DNA of 64,000 bases from Pedobacter frigidisoli (GCF_004331675.1 NZ_SJSN01000019.1:301-64300); one strand, 5' to 3'; numbered from the stretch's first letter, positions 56,187 through 64,000 are shown. Numbers and translations are program-made. The notes: generated by a model from the letters alone, not told the origin.

Positions 56187-56446
56187 TTCCCTTATTAATT
56201 CATTAATATAAAGATAAGTGTTAAAAGTTATTCCATTTTATCACTTTTTTCTCATATTTAAGAAAATACTTCCAAAAATTTCTATTATATCGAAAATTTT
56301 TAGAGCTTAATGCTATAATTTAAATTCTATAATTTTTTTGGCTTAAATTTTGTTTTATCGACCATATTAACACACTTCCTCATTCTATTGGTACTTGTCG
56401 ACATAAATCCCTATCTAGACTACTCGCTAACCTTTATATCAATATA

Positions 56447-56668
56447 ATGAGGAAATTTAAAGAATATGAAAAGTTTATGATAAGAGTTGCATACACTACG
56501 CCAGTAGTTAAATTAGAAAAAATCAAAATTGGTGATGAGGTAATTGATGAGTATCAATCTACCGGTAAAGTAGTAAAAATAAACAAAAGAATAAATAATG
56601 GAGCCCTGGAATTTACTTTCCATCTGGATAACAAGCAGACCATTTATATTATGAGCCGTGCGGTTTAA
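56447..56668 (+). CDS. Small hypothetical protein
   Basis: A 73-residue (or 63 from the internal ATG, MIRVAYTTPVV) charged protein with strand-like pattern VKLEKIKIGDEVIDEYQSTGKVVKINKRI and FTFHLDNKQTIYIMSRAV. No family recognised; the short KxGDxV..GKVVKI pattern suggests a small beta-barrel (KOW/SH3-like). It lies alone between regulator 2 and the locus III hydrolase, with about 260 bases free upstream. Real gene status is uncertain. Confidence 0.5.
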   Translation: MRKFKEYEKFMIRVAYTTPVVKLEKIKIGDEVIDEYQSTGKVVKINKRINNGALEFTFHLDNKQTIYIMSRAV

Positions 56669-56736
56669 TTGCATCTCCTATTCTTTTATCTTGCTTTCCA
56701 ATTCTCAATTATTCAAATAAGACGACCTATGGATTT

Positions 56737-56754
56737 CTAGATAATCTTGTCTAG
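56737..56754 (+). promoter_or_regulatory. Dyad upstream of the locus III hydrolase
   Basis: CTAGATAA-TC-TTGTCTAG is an 18-bp near-perfect palindrome, 29 bases before the hydrolase ATG. TCTAGAT occurs twice here, and a related TATCTAGAC lies near 56412. It also holds TAATCTTG, one mismatch from a -7 box, so it could be an operator over the promoter. Confidence 0.35.
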
Positions 56755-56782
56755 ATTTACCATTTGACTAGTAATCCCATAT

Positions 56783-58381
56783 ATGAAAAACCATTCCTTG
56801 AAGAGGATAGCGGCTCTTTCCTTTTTAGCAATTTTTATACTTTTTGCATGCAAAACAAAAAATATTGATGGCGAGGAGTTGGGTAAAGCTAACTTAAACA
56901 GCGGTTGGCCAACAAATAGCACGTTTAAAGATTACCTTGGGATAAACGCCTTTGAATGGAATTTCGCATCAGATAATGTTCATGAGCAGGTTGATGAAAG
57001 TAGGTTTAACGTTATAAAATCATTTTCTGGGATAAGACATTATTTAGATTGGGAGCGAATTGAATCTATAGAAAACAAGTTTACCTACAGCGTTACGCAT
57101 TCTGGAGGCTGGGATTACGATGAGATTTATAGGCGGATGAAACTGGCCAATAAATTTGTACTGATCGATTTGAAAGGTTGCCCCGCATGGCTTTTGGCTA
57201 CTTATCCCGAAGGACAGCGAGATGCGGAGAATGTACCTGCACCTTTTGGGTTGGACAGAAAATTACCTGAAAGTTATATTAAACAAGCTAGAATTGCTTT
57301 TCAAATTGCGGCAAGATATGGCGCAAATAAAAAAGTAGACAAAGGGTTGCTTAGTGTAGATACCACAGTTAGATGGCCTCAAGACAAAAAAAACGAGGTT
57401 AAGGTTGGTCTGGATTATGTAAATTATATTGAGTGTGATAATGAAAGGGATAAGTGGTGGAAAGGTGCAAATGCTCAACAATCTGCAGAGGAATATGCTG
57501 CCAACCTTTCTGCATTTTACGATGGCCATAAGGGCAAACTCGGGAAAAATGTTGGTGTAAAAAATGCAGATCCCAACATGTTGGTTGTAATGGGTGGTAT
57601 TGCCAATGCAACCCCCGAATTTGTAACCAAAATGATTGAATGGTGTAGAAAGAACCGAGGCAGTAAAGCCGATGGTTCTATTGATCTATGTTTCGATGTG
57701 ATTAACTACCATTTATATTCCAATGATGCTTTTCAGCACGATGGTAAGGCTAGTGTGGGTATGGCACCAGAACTTTCAAATCTAAGGGCTGTTGCGCAAC
57801 AATTTAGAGCCATGTCTAAAGCTGCGGCAAACAATATACCTGTTTGGGTTACCGAAACTGGTTATGATGTTGGTTCGCAAACTCCGCAAAGAGCAATTCC
57901 GGTAGGAGAAAAAAGTTCACTTGTAACGCAGGCAGATTGGAATCTTCGAACGGCTTTGTTGTATGCTCGCTCTGGTATAGATAAATGCATTTTTTACATG
58001 CTGGATGATGTAAATTTAAATAGTAATGTTCAGTATAGTTCTTCAGGGTTTATCAATGCCAATTTCTCTAAACGGCCATCTGCAGATTATTTTCTTCAGG
58101 CAAATGCGCTTATGGGCGAATACCGTTACGATGTTAGCTTAAGTGCGGATCCAATTGTTGATGTTTATCGACTAAAGGATAAGAAAATGTATGTACTTGC
58201 CGTACCTGATCAAATTGGGAGAAGTGCAAGTTATACACTTGATCTTGGCGCAATGAAGCATGCTATTGTACATGCGCTGCAAATTGGGCACAATGAAATG
58301 GCAAACAAAACGGTAGATACTATTAATGGTAAATTAAAACTCGATGTAACCGAAACGCCTGTTTTTGTAGAGGGCTACTAG
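56783..58381 (+). CDS. Clan GH-A glycoside hydrolase lipoprotein (GH39/PslG-like)
   Basis: A 532-residue lipoprotein (signal ending LFAC, Cys23). The TIM-barrel part shows LGINAFEWN (52-60), IRHYLDWERIE (84-94), KGCPAWLL, the acid/base region NYIECDNERDKWW with Asn220-Glu221, NYHLYSND (308-315) and the nucleophile Glu358 in PVWVTETGYDVG. A C-terminal beta domain (VYRLKDKKMYVLAVPD) completes a GH39-like layout. PslG, which acts on the Psl exopolysaccharide, has this architecture. It lies directly before locus III and is the counterpart of the GH10 gene of locus II. Confidence 0.82.
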   Translation: MKNHSLKRIAALSFLAIFILFACKTKNIDGEELGKANLNSGWPTNSTFKDYLGINAFEWNFASDNVHEQVDESRFNVIKSFSGIRHYLDWERIESIENKFTYSVTHSGGWDYDEIYRRMKLANKFVLIDLKGCPAWLLATYPEGQRDAENVPAPFGLDRKLPESYIKQARIAFQIAARYGANKKVDKGLLSVDTTVRWPQDKKNEVKVGLDYVNYIECDNERDKWWKGANAQQSAEEYAANLSAFYDGHKGKLGKNVGVKNADPNMLVVMGGIANATPEFVTKMIEWCRKNRGSKADGSIDLCFDVINYHLYSNDAFQHDGKASVGMAPELSNLRAVAQQFRAMSKAAANNIPVWVTETGYDVGSQTPQRAIPVGEKSSLVTQADWNLRTALLYARSGIDKCIFYMLDDVNLNSNVQYSSSGFINANFSKRPSADYFLQANALMGEYRYDVSLSADPIVDVYRLKDKKMYVLAVPDQIGRSASYTLDLGAMKHAIVHALQIGHNEMANKTVDTINGKLKLDVTETPVFVEGY

Positions 58382-58472
58382 CATTCCAATTCAATCTTGA
58401 TAATAATAAATTTCTTTAATTTTCTTGAAAAGATGATCATTAAGGGCTATTTAACCATGCTAGTTTTACCCT

Positions 58473-58480
58473 TATTTTTG
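58473..58480 (+). promoter_or_regulatory. Bacteroidota -7 box of locus III
   Basis: TATTTTTG matches TAnnTTTG. Predicted start is near 58487, just before the acetyltransferase gene. A lone GGGCTATT, the right half of the hairpin found at 41039 and 59267, lies upstream at 58444-58451. Confidence 0.45.
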
Positions 58481-58498
58481 TAGGGTAAATTAAATTTA

Positions 58499-59116
58499 GT
58501 GGTGTTTAAGAAGAGGGCTGTAAGATTAAGTATTAACGCAAAGGAATGTTTGGCTACAATGAGGCTTGGCCGTGTTAGCGAACAACCAAATTCCGTATCT
58601 ATTTTTCAGGATTGGAGAGAAAACAAGGGTAATTTCAAATCGAGACTAGTAATGGTTTTTTATAGGTTAGCTTTTCTCATTCAAGGGAATAAGATATTAT
58701 CCATTTTGTTCTTTTGGTATCTATTAATCTATAAATTTATTATTGGCTGGGTACTAAATATTGGAATTAGTTCGAAATCTGTTATTGGTAAGGGCTTGCG
58801 AATTCAGTATGGTTTTGGAACCGTTATTGGAGGCCAGACAGTAATAGGTAATTCTTGCAACATTAGCCAGCTTACCACTATAGGAAATAAAATTATTGAA
58901 AACGGCACTTTTAGCAAATCGCCAATTATTGGTAACAATGTAGATATTGGGGTTAATGTAACCATTATAGGCGATGTGCGCATCGGGAATAATGTAGTAA
59001 TTGGCGCAGGTGCCGTTATTACCAAAGATATAGAGAACAACTGTGTAGTGGTGGGTAATCCTGCTGTACTCCTAAAGAAAAAATACGACCTCACTTCAAG
59101 TTACGATATCGGGTAG
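58499..59116 (+). CDS. Serine-acetyltransferase-like hexapeptide acetyltransferase, copy 2
   Basis: 205 residues from GTG at 58499; an ATG at 58559 would give 185 residues, closer to the 183-residue paralog at 47210. It has SIFQDWRENKGNFKSRLVMVFYRLAF and beta-helix repeats ending SPIIGNNVDIGVNVTIIGDVRIGNNVVIGAGAVI. The segment NISQLTTIG replaces HCTTIG of the paralog, so the histidine at that place is Gln here, and catalytic activity at this site is uncertain. It is probably an O-acetyltransferase of locus III or a degenerate copy. Confidence 0.82.
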   Translation: MVFKKRAVRLSINAKECLATMRLGRVSEQPNSVSIFQDWRENKGNFKSRLVMVFYRLAFLIQGNKILSILFFWYLLIYKFIIGWVLNIGISSKSVIGKGLRIQYGFGTVIGGQTVIGNSCNISQLTTIGNKIIENGTFSKSPIIGNNVDIGVNVTIIGDVRIGNNVVIGAGAVITKDIENNCVVVGNPAVLLKKKYDLTSSYDIG

Positions 59117-59266
59117 AACTGCTTCATCCATCTTAAATTCAGAATTATGGTAGCTCAAAAAGCCTCACATATCACTCAATTGTACATCGAATTTTAGTTT
59201 ATTTGGCGTACACAAAAATCTATAATTCAGAATTTTAAGCAATATTAAATACCGTTATAAAATAAT

Positions 59267-59282
59267 TAGCCCTAACGGGCTA
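59267..59282 (+). promoter_or_regulatory. TAGCCC-N4-GGGCTA hairpin, copy 4
   Basis: TAGCCC-TAAC-GGGCTA followed by TTTT: a perfect six-pair stem with a 4-nt loop, in the 327-base gap before the receiver gene. The short T run could allow weak termination, but the conserved GGGCTATT suggests the same role as the other copies. The rest of the gap shows nothing else recognisable. Confidence 0.5.
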
Positions 59283-59443
59283 TTTTCCTTTGAGGCCTTT
59301 AGCGGGAACTTTACATCGAAATCAAAAGCACATTTATTCTTACTAATAAGTTATACAGAAAGTGGTTTTGATGATCAAATCTTGAAAGAGATAATTAACA
59401 AATTATGAATTACATCAATATTAAGAATGGAGGTCTGCAAACT

Positions 59444-59809
59444 ATGAAAAAACATATACTACTGGTAGATGGAGGATTGAATCTCTCTAAGTTAATGCAC
59501 TTTATCCTATCGTCTGATTACAAACTTACCATTATGACGAGTGGAATTGAAGCGTTAAGTTGGCTGGAGGAAGGTAACGATCCCGACTTAATTATTACTA
59601 GTCTTCGAATGCCTTATTTTGATGGTGGTTTGTTTATCCAAAATCTAAAATTAAGTGGATTTTATCGCAACACACCTGTAATGTTGTTATCAGGAGAAGA
59701 AAATCTTCATGAAAAGGTAGAGCAGATGTCGTTCAAGATAGATGGCTATATGGAAAAGCCATTTAACCCAACAATATTAAAAAATCATATTAACAGATTA
59801 ATTGCCTAA
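59444..59809 (+). CDS. Stand-alone receiver domain lacking the phospho-acceptor
   Basis: About 121 residues from the ATG at 59444, chosen because GGAGG lies 11 bases upstream; an ATG at 59405 would add 13 residues. The CheY-like fold is clear (HILLVDGGLN, LIITSLRMPYFDGG, VMLLSGEE, GYMEKPFNP). At the phosphorylation position Asp is replaced by Ser53, and the first acidic pair is reduced to Asp9. The switch lysine in EKPF remains. It is probably a pseudo-receiver that signals by binding. It overlaps the next gene by one base. Confidence 0.88.
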   Translation: MKKHILLVDGGLNLSKLMHFILSSDYKLTIMTSGIEALSWLEEGNDPDLIITSLRMPYFDGGLFIQNLKLSGFYRNTPVMLLSGEENLHEKVEQMSFKIDGYMEKPFNPTILKNHINRLIA

Positions 59810-60885
59810 TGACTACAATAGCCATTGAGGAGTCAACAGCCAATATTAAGATCGCTTATTTTGGCACTATACTAAGCAGCAATTTAGCGCTCCAACTTGA
59901 AAATAATTTCAGGTATATTTCTTTCTCTGATAATTTAAGTGCCTATTTAGCTGAGCAAAGCCTGTTAACTTTGCCAGATGTAATTATAATGGAAGTTGGC
60001 GGTAATGATGAAAGCTTAAAACAGGTTGCCTACATTAAGCAACATCCTGTGCTTAAAAACCTTATCACAATCCTCATTGGGCTTGATGGTAATGAGGAGC
60101 TTAGAAAAAAATCATTAAACCTTAAGGTAAATGATTATTATGCCTATCCATTCCCGATGGAGGATTTTTTTGCCAGAATTAACTTCTTGGTAAAATTTAA
60201 ATCTATAAAACCAAGGATGCTTGAATTGCCGAGAGTAATGGAGCAGCGTTATCGGATGCCTGTAAGCAAAAGAATATTTGATGTAATTGCCTCGGGTTTT
60301 GCATTGTTATTGCTTTCTCCATTGTTCATCGTTATTGCCATTTTAATCAAGTTAGAATCGAAAGGGAAAGTTATCTATAAAAGCAAGCGTGTAGGTGCAG
60401 CCTATAAAATATTCGATTTTTATAAGTTCAGATCGATGCGTAGCGATGCGGATAAAATGTTGAATGACTTGGCCGCCCTTAACCAATATGCCAATGAGGG
60501 CGATAACAAAAATGGTAAATCTGCTTTTGTTAAGTTTAATAACGACCCACGGATTACTCGCCTTGGTAAAATACTTCGAAAAACCAGTATTGATGAATTG
60601 CCGCAATTGATTAATGTATTTATTGGTGATATGTCTTTAGTGGGTAATAGGCCACTTCCGCTTTACGAGGCAGAGCAGCTGACTACAGATCGTTGGTCTA
60701 CAAGATTTAACGGCCCCGCAGGCCTTACAGGTTTATGGCAAATTAGCCGAAGAGGACACAAGAACATGTCTGAGAGCGAACGCAAAGAGCTAGATAATTA
60801 CTATGCGAATCATTATTCTATTTTCCTTGATATGAAAATTATCATTAAAACCATACCCGCACTTATTCAAAAAGAACAAGTTTAG
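59809..60885 (+). CDS. Pseudo-receiver fused to initiating phosphoglycosyl transferase
   Basis: A 358-residue fusion. Residues 12-135 follow a receiver fold (IKIAYFGTILSSNLALQL, LPDVIIMEVGG, LITILIGLDGNEE, VNDYYAYPFPMEDFFARI) but with Glu62 at the phosphorylation position and Tyr in place of the switch lysine. From about 150 a membrane hairpin (VIASGFALLLLSPLFIVIAILI) and a bac_transf catalytic domain follow: YKFRSMR, TSIDELPQLINVFIGDMSLVGNRPLP and GPAGLTGLWQISRRG. This catalytic type resembles WbaP more than WcaJ. It would start repeat-unit synthesis for locus III under control of its N-terminal domain, possibly with the preceding pseudo-receiver. Confidence 0.9.
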   Translation: MTTIAIEESTANIKIAYFGTILSSNLALQLENNFRYISFSDNLSAYLAEQSLLTLPDVIIMEVGGNDESLKQVAYIKQHPVLKNLITILIGLDGNEELRKKSLNLKVNDYYAYPFPMEDFFARINFLVKFKSIKPRMLELPRVMEQRYRMPVSKRIFDVIASGFALLLLSPLFIVIAILIKLESKGKVIYKSKRVGAAYKIFDFYKFRSMRSDADKMLNDLAALNQYANEGDNKNGKSAFVKFNNDPRITRLGKILRKTSIDELPQLINVFIGDMSLVGNRPLPLYEAEQLTTDRWSTRFNGPAGLTGLWQISRRGHKNMSESERKELDNYYANHYSIFLDMKIIIKTIPALIQKEQV

Positions 60886-60910
60886 ATTACAAAACAGTAT
60901 TAAAAATATC

Positions 60911-61588
60911 ATGAAATATTTCTTCCTATTATTCTCAATGCTAGTTATTGCTACTAGTGTAAGCGCTCAAGAATCAATCATCCCTAAAATCAATTATGCC
61001 GATTTGGAGAAGTACGTTGAACTGGCAAAATTAAATTATGCTAAACGTAAGGTTCAATTTACCAAAGGAGAAAGTCTTAAAACCAGTGTTACTGTTGCTA
61101 AAATGTCTTATTTTGATATCTTCAATGGCTCGTATATTTATAGACCTAATGGCCAATCGGTTGTTGATCCAGTTAACCCTTACAATGTAAATGGTCTTCA
61201 ATTTGGAATAAGTGTAAGTCTTGGAACTATTTTGCAGAAACCTTTTTTAATTAAAAAAGCTAAGCAAGATTATAAGGTTGCTCAATTGGAGCTGGAAGAT
61301 TTTGATGCGGAGCTTTCTGTTGAGGTAAAGAAACGATACTACGACTATATCGAACAATTGGGGAAATTAAAAATATATACCCAAAGTGCACAAGATAGCA
61401 AAGGCATATCTGATAGCATGAGAAGCAAGTTTGAAAAAGGGCAAATTACCCTTGATCTTTATAACCAAGCCCGTATAGAGTTAACCTCAGCTTTCAGTCT
61501 TCAAATTCAAACGGAATCATTGTTCTTAAAATCAAAAGATTTACTAGAACAAATCATCGGTCAGAAAATCTCCACAGTTAATCAATAG
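60911..61588 (+). CDS. Half-length TolC-like outer membrane efflux family protein
   Basis: A 225-residue exported protein (signal MKYFFLLFSMLVIATSVSA). The coiled-coil body (IKKAKQDYKVAQLELEDFDAE and VKKRYYDYIEQLGKLKIY, then FEKGQITLDLYNQARIELTSA) matches one repeat of the outer-membrane efflux protein family, which normally has two repeats in about 430 residues. It sits where loci I and II have a Wza-like gene, so it may serve the outer-membrane export step as an oligomer of halves, or as an accessory subunit. Confidence 0.8.
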   Translation: MKYFFLLFSMLVIATSVSAQESIIPKINYADLEKYVELAKLNYAKRKVQFTKGESLKTSVTVAKMSYFDIFNGSYIYRPNGQSVVDPVNPYNVNGLQFGISVSLGTILQKPFLIKKAKQDYKVAQLELEDFDAELSVEVKKRYYDYIEQLGKLKIYTQSAQDSKGISDSMRSKFEKGQITLDLYNQARIELTSAFSLQIQTESLFLKSKDLLEQIIGQKISTVNQ

Positions 61589-61597
61589 CTTTTCGTA

Positions 61598-63736
61598 ATG
61601 GATAAGAAATCCCTAGTCACCCAGTTCATGAGATTTAAATGGTATTTTATTGCGATACCAATTGTTGCTGTATTAATAACCTTTTTTCTTGTAAAGAAAA
61701 TGGCCAAGCAATACATATCTGAGGTTCAGATATCGACTGGTCTTTTAGATCCATCAAAGAAGGTAGTTAGCAACGAAACTGTTGATTTTTTCGCTGTGAA
61801 TCAACAATTTGCAAATATTATTGAGAAATTTAGTAGGAAACGAATGATTAACATTCTAACCTATAACTTAATGATACACGATTTATCTGATCCGAAAAAA
61901 TCGTTCAGAGATCATGCTGATCCATTAAAAAAATTAAACGATTCAGATAAGACAAAAATCGTTTCGATATTGCAAAGTAAACTTGCAACAAAGGCATTGC
62001 TTACACTTGATGATAATAAGGGAACTTATAAACTGTACGATCTTGCAGAAAGTATGGGTTATGGAGAAGAAACTTTGAGAAAAAAACTCGATATCTCTCA
62101 TGCAAATAATAGCGATTTGATTACGGTTGGCTTTATTTCTGAGAATCCAAATCTATCGGCTTATGTTGTTAATACCCTCTCGAACGAGTTTTTGAACATT
62201 TATAGTTTGGATGTTTCTACTAACCAGAGTAATTCTGCCATGCTTTTAGATTCGCTACTTAAATCTAAGGAGCTTGTAATGAACAGGAAAAACGAATCGC
62301 TTTCAACTTTTAAAAGAACTAAGGGCGTACTTAATTTAAATGAGCAATCGGCCACTGTCTATAACGAGATTTCGAAATATGAAAGCCAGCGGGCCGACAT
62401 GTTGCGTACAATCGTATCAAACCAAGGCGCCATTAACACAATTGTTGGAAAATTAAGGGGTAGCGATGCCTACGTTAATGGAAGCAGCAGAGCTGATAAT
62501 AGAGAGATTGTTAATTTAAAAAGACAATTGCAAGCCGCCAATAATGCCTTTATAGATGGTGGTTTTAAGCCATCAGACCAGCGCAAGATTGATTCACTAA
62601 ATAAATTAATTACCATAAAGAGTGATATTAATGCTGATGAGAATGTTTTGGATCCAAGAACATCAAAGCAAAGTCTTGTACAGCAGAAACTTGATTTGGA
62701 AATAGCGCTACAACAAGCCAAAAGCGGGATAAAATCTATTGATACTGAACTAAGTACCTTGAGAGGAAGATATGCTGGGATGGTACCTTTTGATGCGGAT
62801 ATTCAGAATTATGAGCGTGACGCCGATATTGCGACAAAGGATTATATGGCTGCGCTTGATCGTTATAACCAAAGTAAAACCAGCCAAAGCTTAGGTTTAC
62901 ACCTTAAGATTGAGCAAGCAGGTTTGCCAGGAAACCCTCAGCCATCAAAAAAGGTTCTTTATGTAGCAGGGGCCGGCTTTGTAAGTATTGCACTCTGCCT
63001 TGGCGCATTATTTTTATTGGTTTTATTAGATGAAACGATAAAGGATGCAGACCGATTGCGTAAGCTTACCAAATCGAACGTAATTGCAAGTGTTTGCAAA
63101 ATTAACACCAACGAACGTAATCCCAGCGTAATTTGGAAAGAGAATGGTGGTGATTTAGCACTAGAGCAGTATAGAAATGATATTCGATCTTGTAGGTTTG
63201 AGTTACTTAAACAGCTAGACCATGACGATGACCAAATTTTAGGTATAACCAGTTTGGAACCAAATGATGGGAAAACACAATTGGCCTATAGCCTTGCTTA
63301 TTCTTTTGCTATGGTTGGTAGAAAAACACTCCTTATTGCAGATAATTTACCTTTAGTGGAGACAAATAGTAAACAAATTTCGGTTAATCAAAGTTTCCAA
63401 AATTTTATAGTAAAGAGAAAATTGCAGACAGAGGATTTAATTACTGTGATGACCAAGAATGCGGCAAAAAACTCTTTGCTAGAATCACAAAGCTTCCATA
63501 ACCTTAAAAGTGGTTTCGAAATTTTAAAGAATGAATTCGATAATATCATCATTGATATCAATAGTTTGCAAGATCTTAACTTGGCTAAGGAGTGGTTGCT
63601 TTTTACCGATAAAAGTATTACAGTATTTAAATCGGGCAATAAAATTTCAAGTGATCAGCATAAGCTTGTAGAATATATACAGCAGCAAGAAAACTTTGCG
63701 GGATGGGTGTTTAACCAAACAAGCACAGCAACCTAA
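61598..63736 (+). CDS. Wzz/GumC-like polysaccharide co-polymerase with degenerate kinase domain
   Basis: A 712-residue protein. A Wzz domain starts with a helix near residues 15-32, a long coiled-coil periplasmic part follows, and a second helix lies near 450-470 (VLYVAGAGFVSIALCLGALF). The C-terminal P-loop domain is eroded: SLEPNDGKTQLA with Lys559, the A' motif reduced to LLIADNLPL, Walker B NIIIDINSL. There is no C-terminal tyrosine cluster. It probably sets chain length and docks export without tyrosine autokinase activity, unlike copies 1 and 2. Confidence 0.88.
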   Translation: MDKKSLVTQFMRFKWYFIAIPIVAVLITFFLVKKMAKQYISEVQISTGLLDPSKKVVSNETVDFFAVNQQFANIIEKFSRKRMINILTYNLMIHDLSDPKKSFRDHADPLKKLNDSDKTKIVSILQSKLATKALLTLDDNKGTYKLYDLAESMGYGEETLRKKLDISHANNSDLITVGFISENPNLSAYVVNTLSNEFLNIYSLDVSTNQSNSAMLLDSLLKSKELVMNRKNESLSTFKRTKGVLNLNEQSATVYNEISKYESQRADMLRTIVSNQGAINTIVGKLRGSDAYVNGSSRADNREIVNLKRQLQAANNAFIDGGFKPSDQRKIDSLNKLITIKSDINADENVLDPRTSKQSLVQQKLDLEIALQQAKSGIKSIDTELSTLRGRYAGMVPFDADIQNYERDADIATKDYMAALDRYNQSKTSQSLGLHLKIEQAGLPGNPQPSKKVLYVAGAGFVSIALCLGALFLLVLLDETIKDADRLRKLTKSNVIASVCKINTNERNPSVIWKENGGDLALEQYRNDIRSCRFELLKQLDHDDDQILGITSLEPNDGKTQLAYSLAYSFAMVGRKTLLIADNLPLVETNSKQISVNQSFQNFIVKRKLQTEDLITVMTKNAAKNSLLESQSFHNLKSGFEILKNEFDNIIIDINSLQDLNLAKEWLLFTDKSITVFKSGNKISSDQHKLVEYIQQQENFAGWVFNQTSTAT

Positions 63737-63756
63737 CCGAAAAAAAGGCTTAAGAA

Positions 63757-64000
63757 ATGCAGAGAAGCATATTTATCGTTTTATTACTCTATTGTTTTTT
63801 ATATGGTATTTTATTCCGTGAGGTTGGCGGCATCCCTTATGGCCTTTTTGTAGAGGGATTAATTATCATAACCATTATTGCGGTAATTATTATTACCCCA
63901 AAGTTCGATTGGAAAATCATTAATAACGATCTTTTCTTTTGCGTGCTGATTTGGTTGGTAGTAAGTATACTGGAGGTTATCAATCCTGCGGCAAGTGTTC
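63757..64000 (+). CDS. Membrane protein, N-terminal part (probable polymerase/ligase of locus III)
   Basis: An ATG at 63757 opens a frame of 81 codons that runs off the window. It encodes hydrophobic helices (SIFIVLLLYCFLYGILF, GLIIITIIAVIIITP, FFCVLIWLVVSILEVINP) typical of the start of O-antigen ligase/Wzy-type proteins. Position directly after the co-polymerase fits a polymerase. The conserved loops lie beyond the edge, so the family is inferred. Confidence 0.65.
   Translation, partial: MQRSIFIVLLLYCFLYGILFREVGGIPYGLFVEGLIIITIIAVIIITPKFDWKIINNDLFFCVLIWLVVSILEVINPAASV

Overview
The window looks like a low-GC Bacteroidota chromosome, most probably Sphingobacteriaceae (Pedobacter-like). The signs are several promoter-like boxes of the Bacteroidota form TAnnTTTG, lipoproteins with short lipoboxes, a RemB/Wzi-like outer-membrane protein and many class-typical protein families. 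This placement is inferred from family resemblance, not from a marker gene. Almost everything serves synthesis, export and control of cell-surface polysaccharides, and the window holds three separable assembly loci.

Left edge (1-7130): the tail of an IS4-type transposase and a repeat-rich spacer, then nucleotide-sugar genes: GDP-L-fucose synthase (minus strand), a UDP-HexNAc 6-dehydrogenase-like gene and GDP-mannose 4,6-dehydratase. A dead IS110-family transposase with two in-frame stops lies between the last two.

Locus I (7131-32484): a PHP-type tyrosine phosphatase, a Wza-like lipoprotein and a Wzc-like kinase lead a long same-strand operon. Its centre (11222-21280) encodes a flavin/2Fe-2S reductase, RfbF, RfbG and RfbH, which make a CDP-3,6-dideoxy-4-ketohexose. 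Nested in it are a ThDP carboligase, an acylating acetaldehyde dehydrogenase, a 4-hydroxy-2-oxovalerate aldolase and two paralogous SDR enzymes. I propose that this module makes 4-hydroxy-2-oxovalerate and adds its decarboxylated four-carbon unit to the 4-ketosugar, giving a branched octose of the erwiniose type. A flippase, a polymerase candidate, glycosyltransferases, an acetyltransferase, a beta-helix protein and a terminator (30846-30872) follow. A separate initiating phosphoglycosyl transferase is at 31093-32484.

Middle (32485-38424): a mosaic of interspersed repeats, a RemB/Wzi-like outer-membrane protein, an Alg13/Alg14-like split glycosyltransferase pair on the minus strand, and a histidine kinase.

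Locus II (38795-52263): a NarL-type response regulator, a second initiating transferase, a second Wza/Wzc pair, Wzy, Wzx, two acyltransferases, two GT4 enzymes and a GH10 lipoprotein. Housekeeping dxs converges on it. A second, paralogous kinase/regulator pair follows (54381-56186).

Locus III (56783 to beyond 64000): a GH39/PslG-like lipoprotein, a hexapeptide acetyltransferase, a receiver without its phospho-acceptor, a pseudo-receiver fused to an initiating phosphoglycosyl transferase, a half-length TolC-like protein, a Wzc-like co-polymerase with a degenerate kinase domain, and the start of a membrane protein cut by the window edge. A small hairpin of the form TAGCCC-N4-GGGCTATT recurs between genes of loci II and III.
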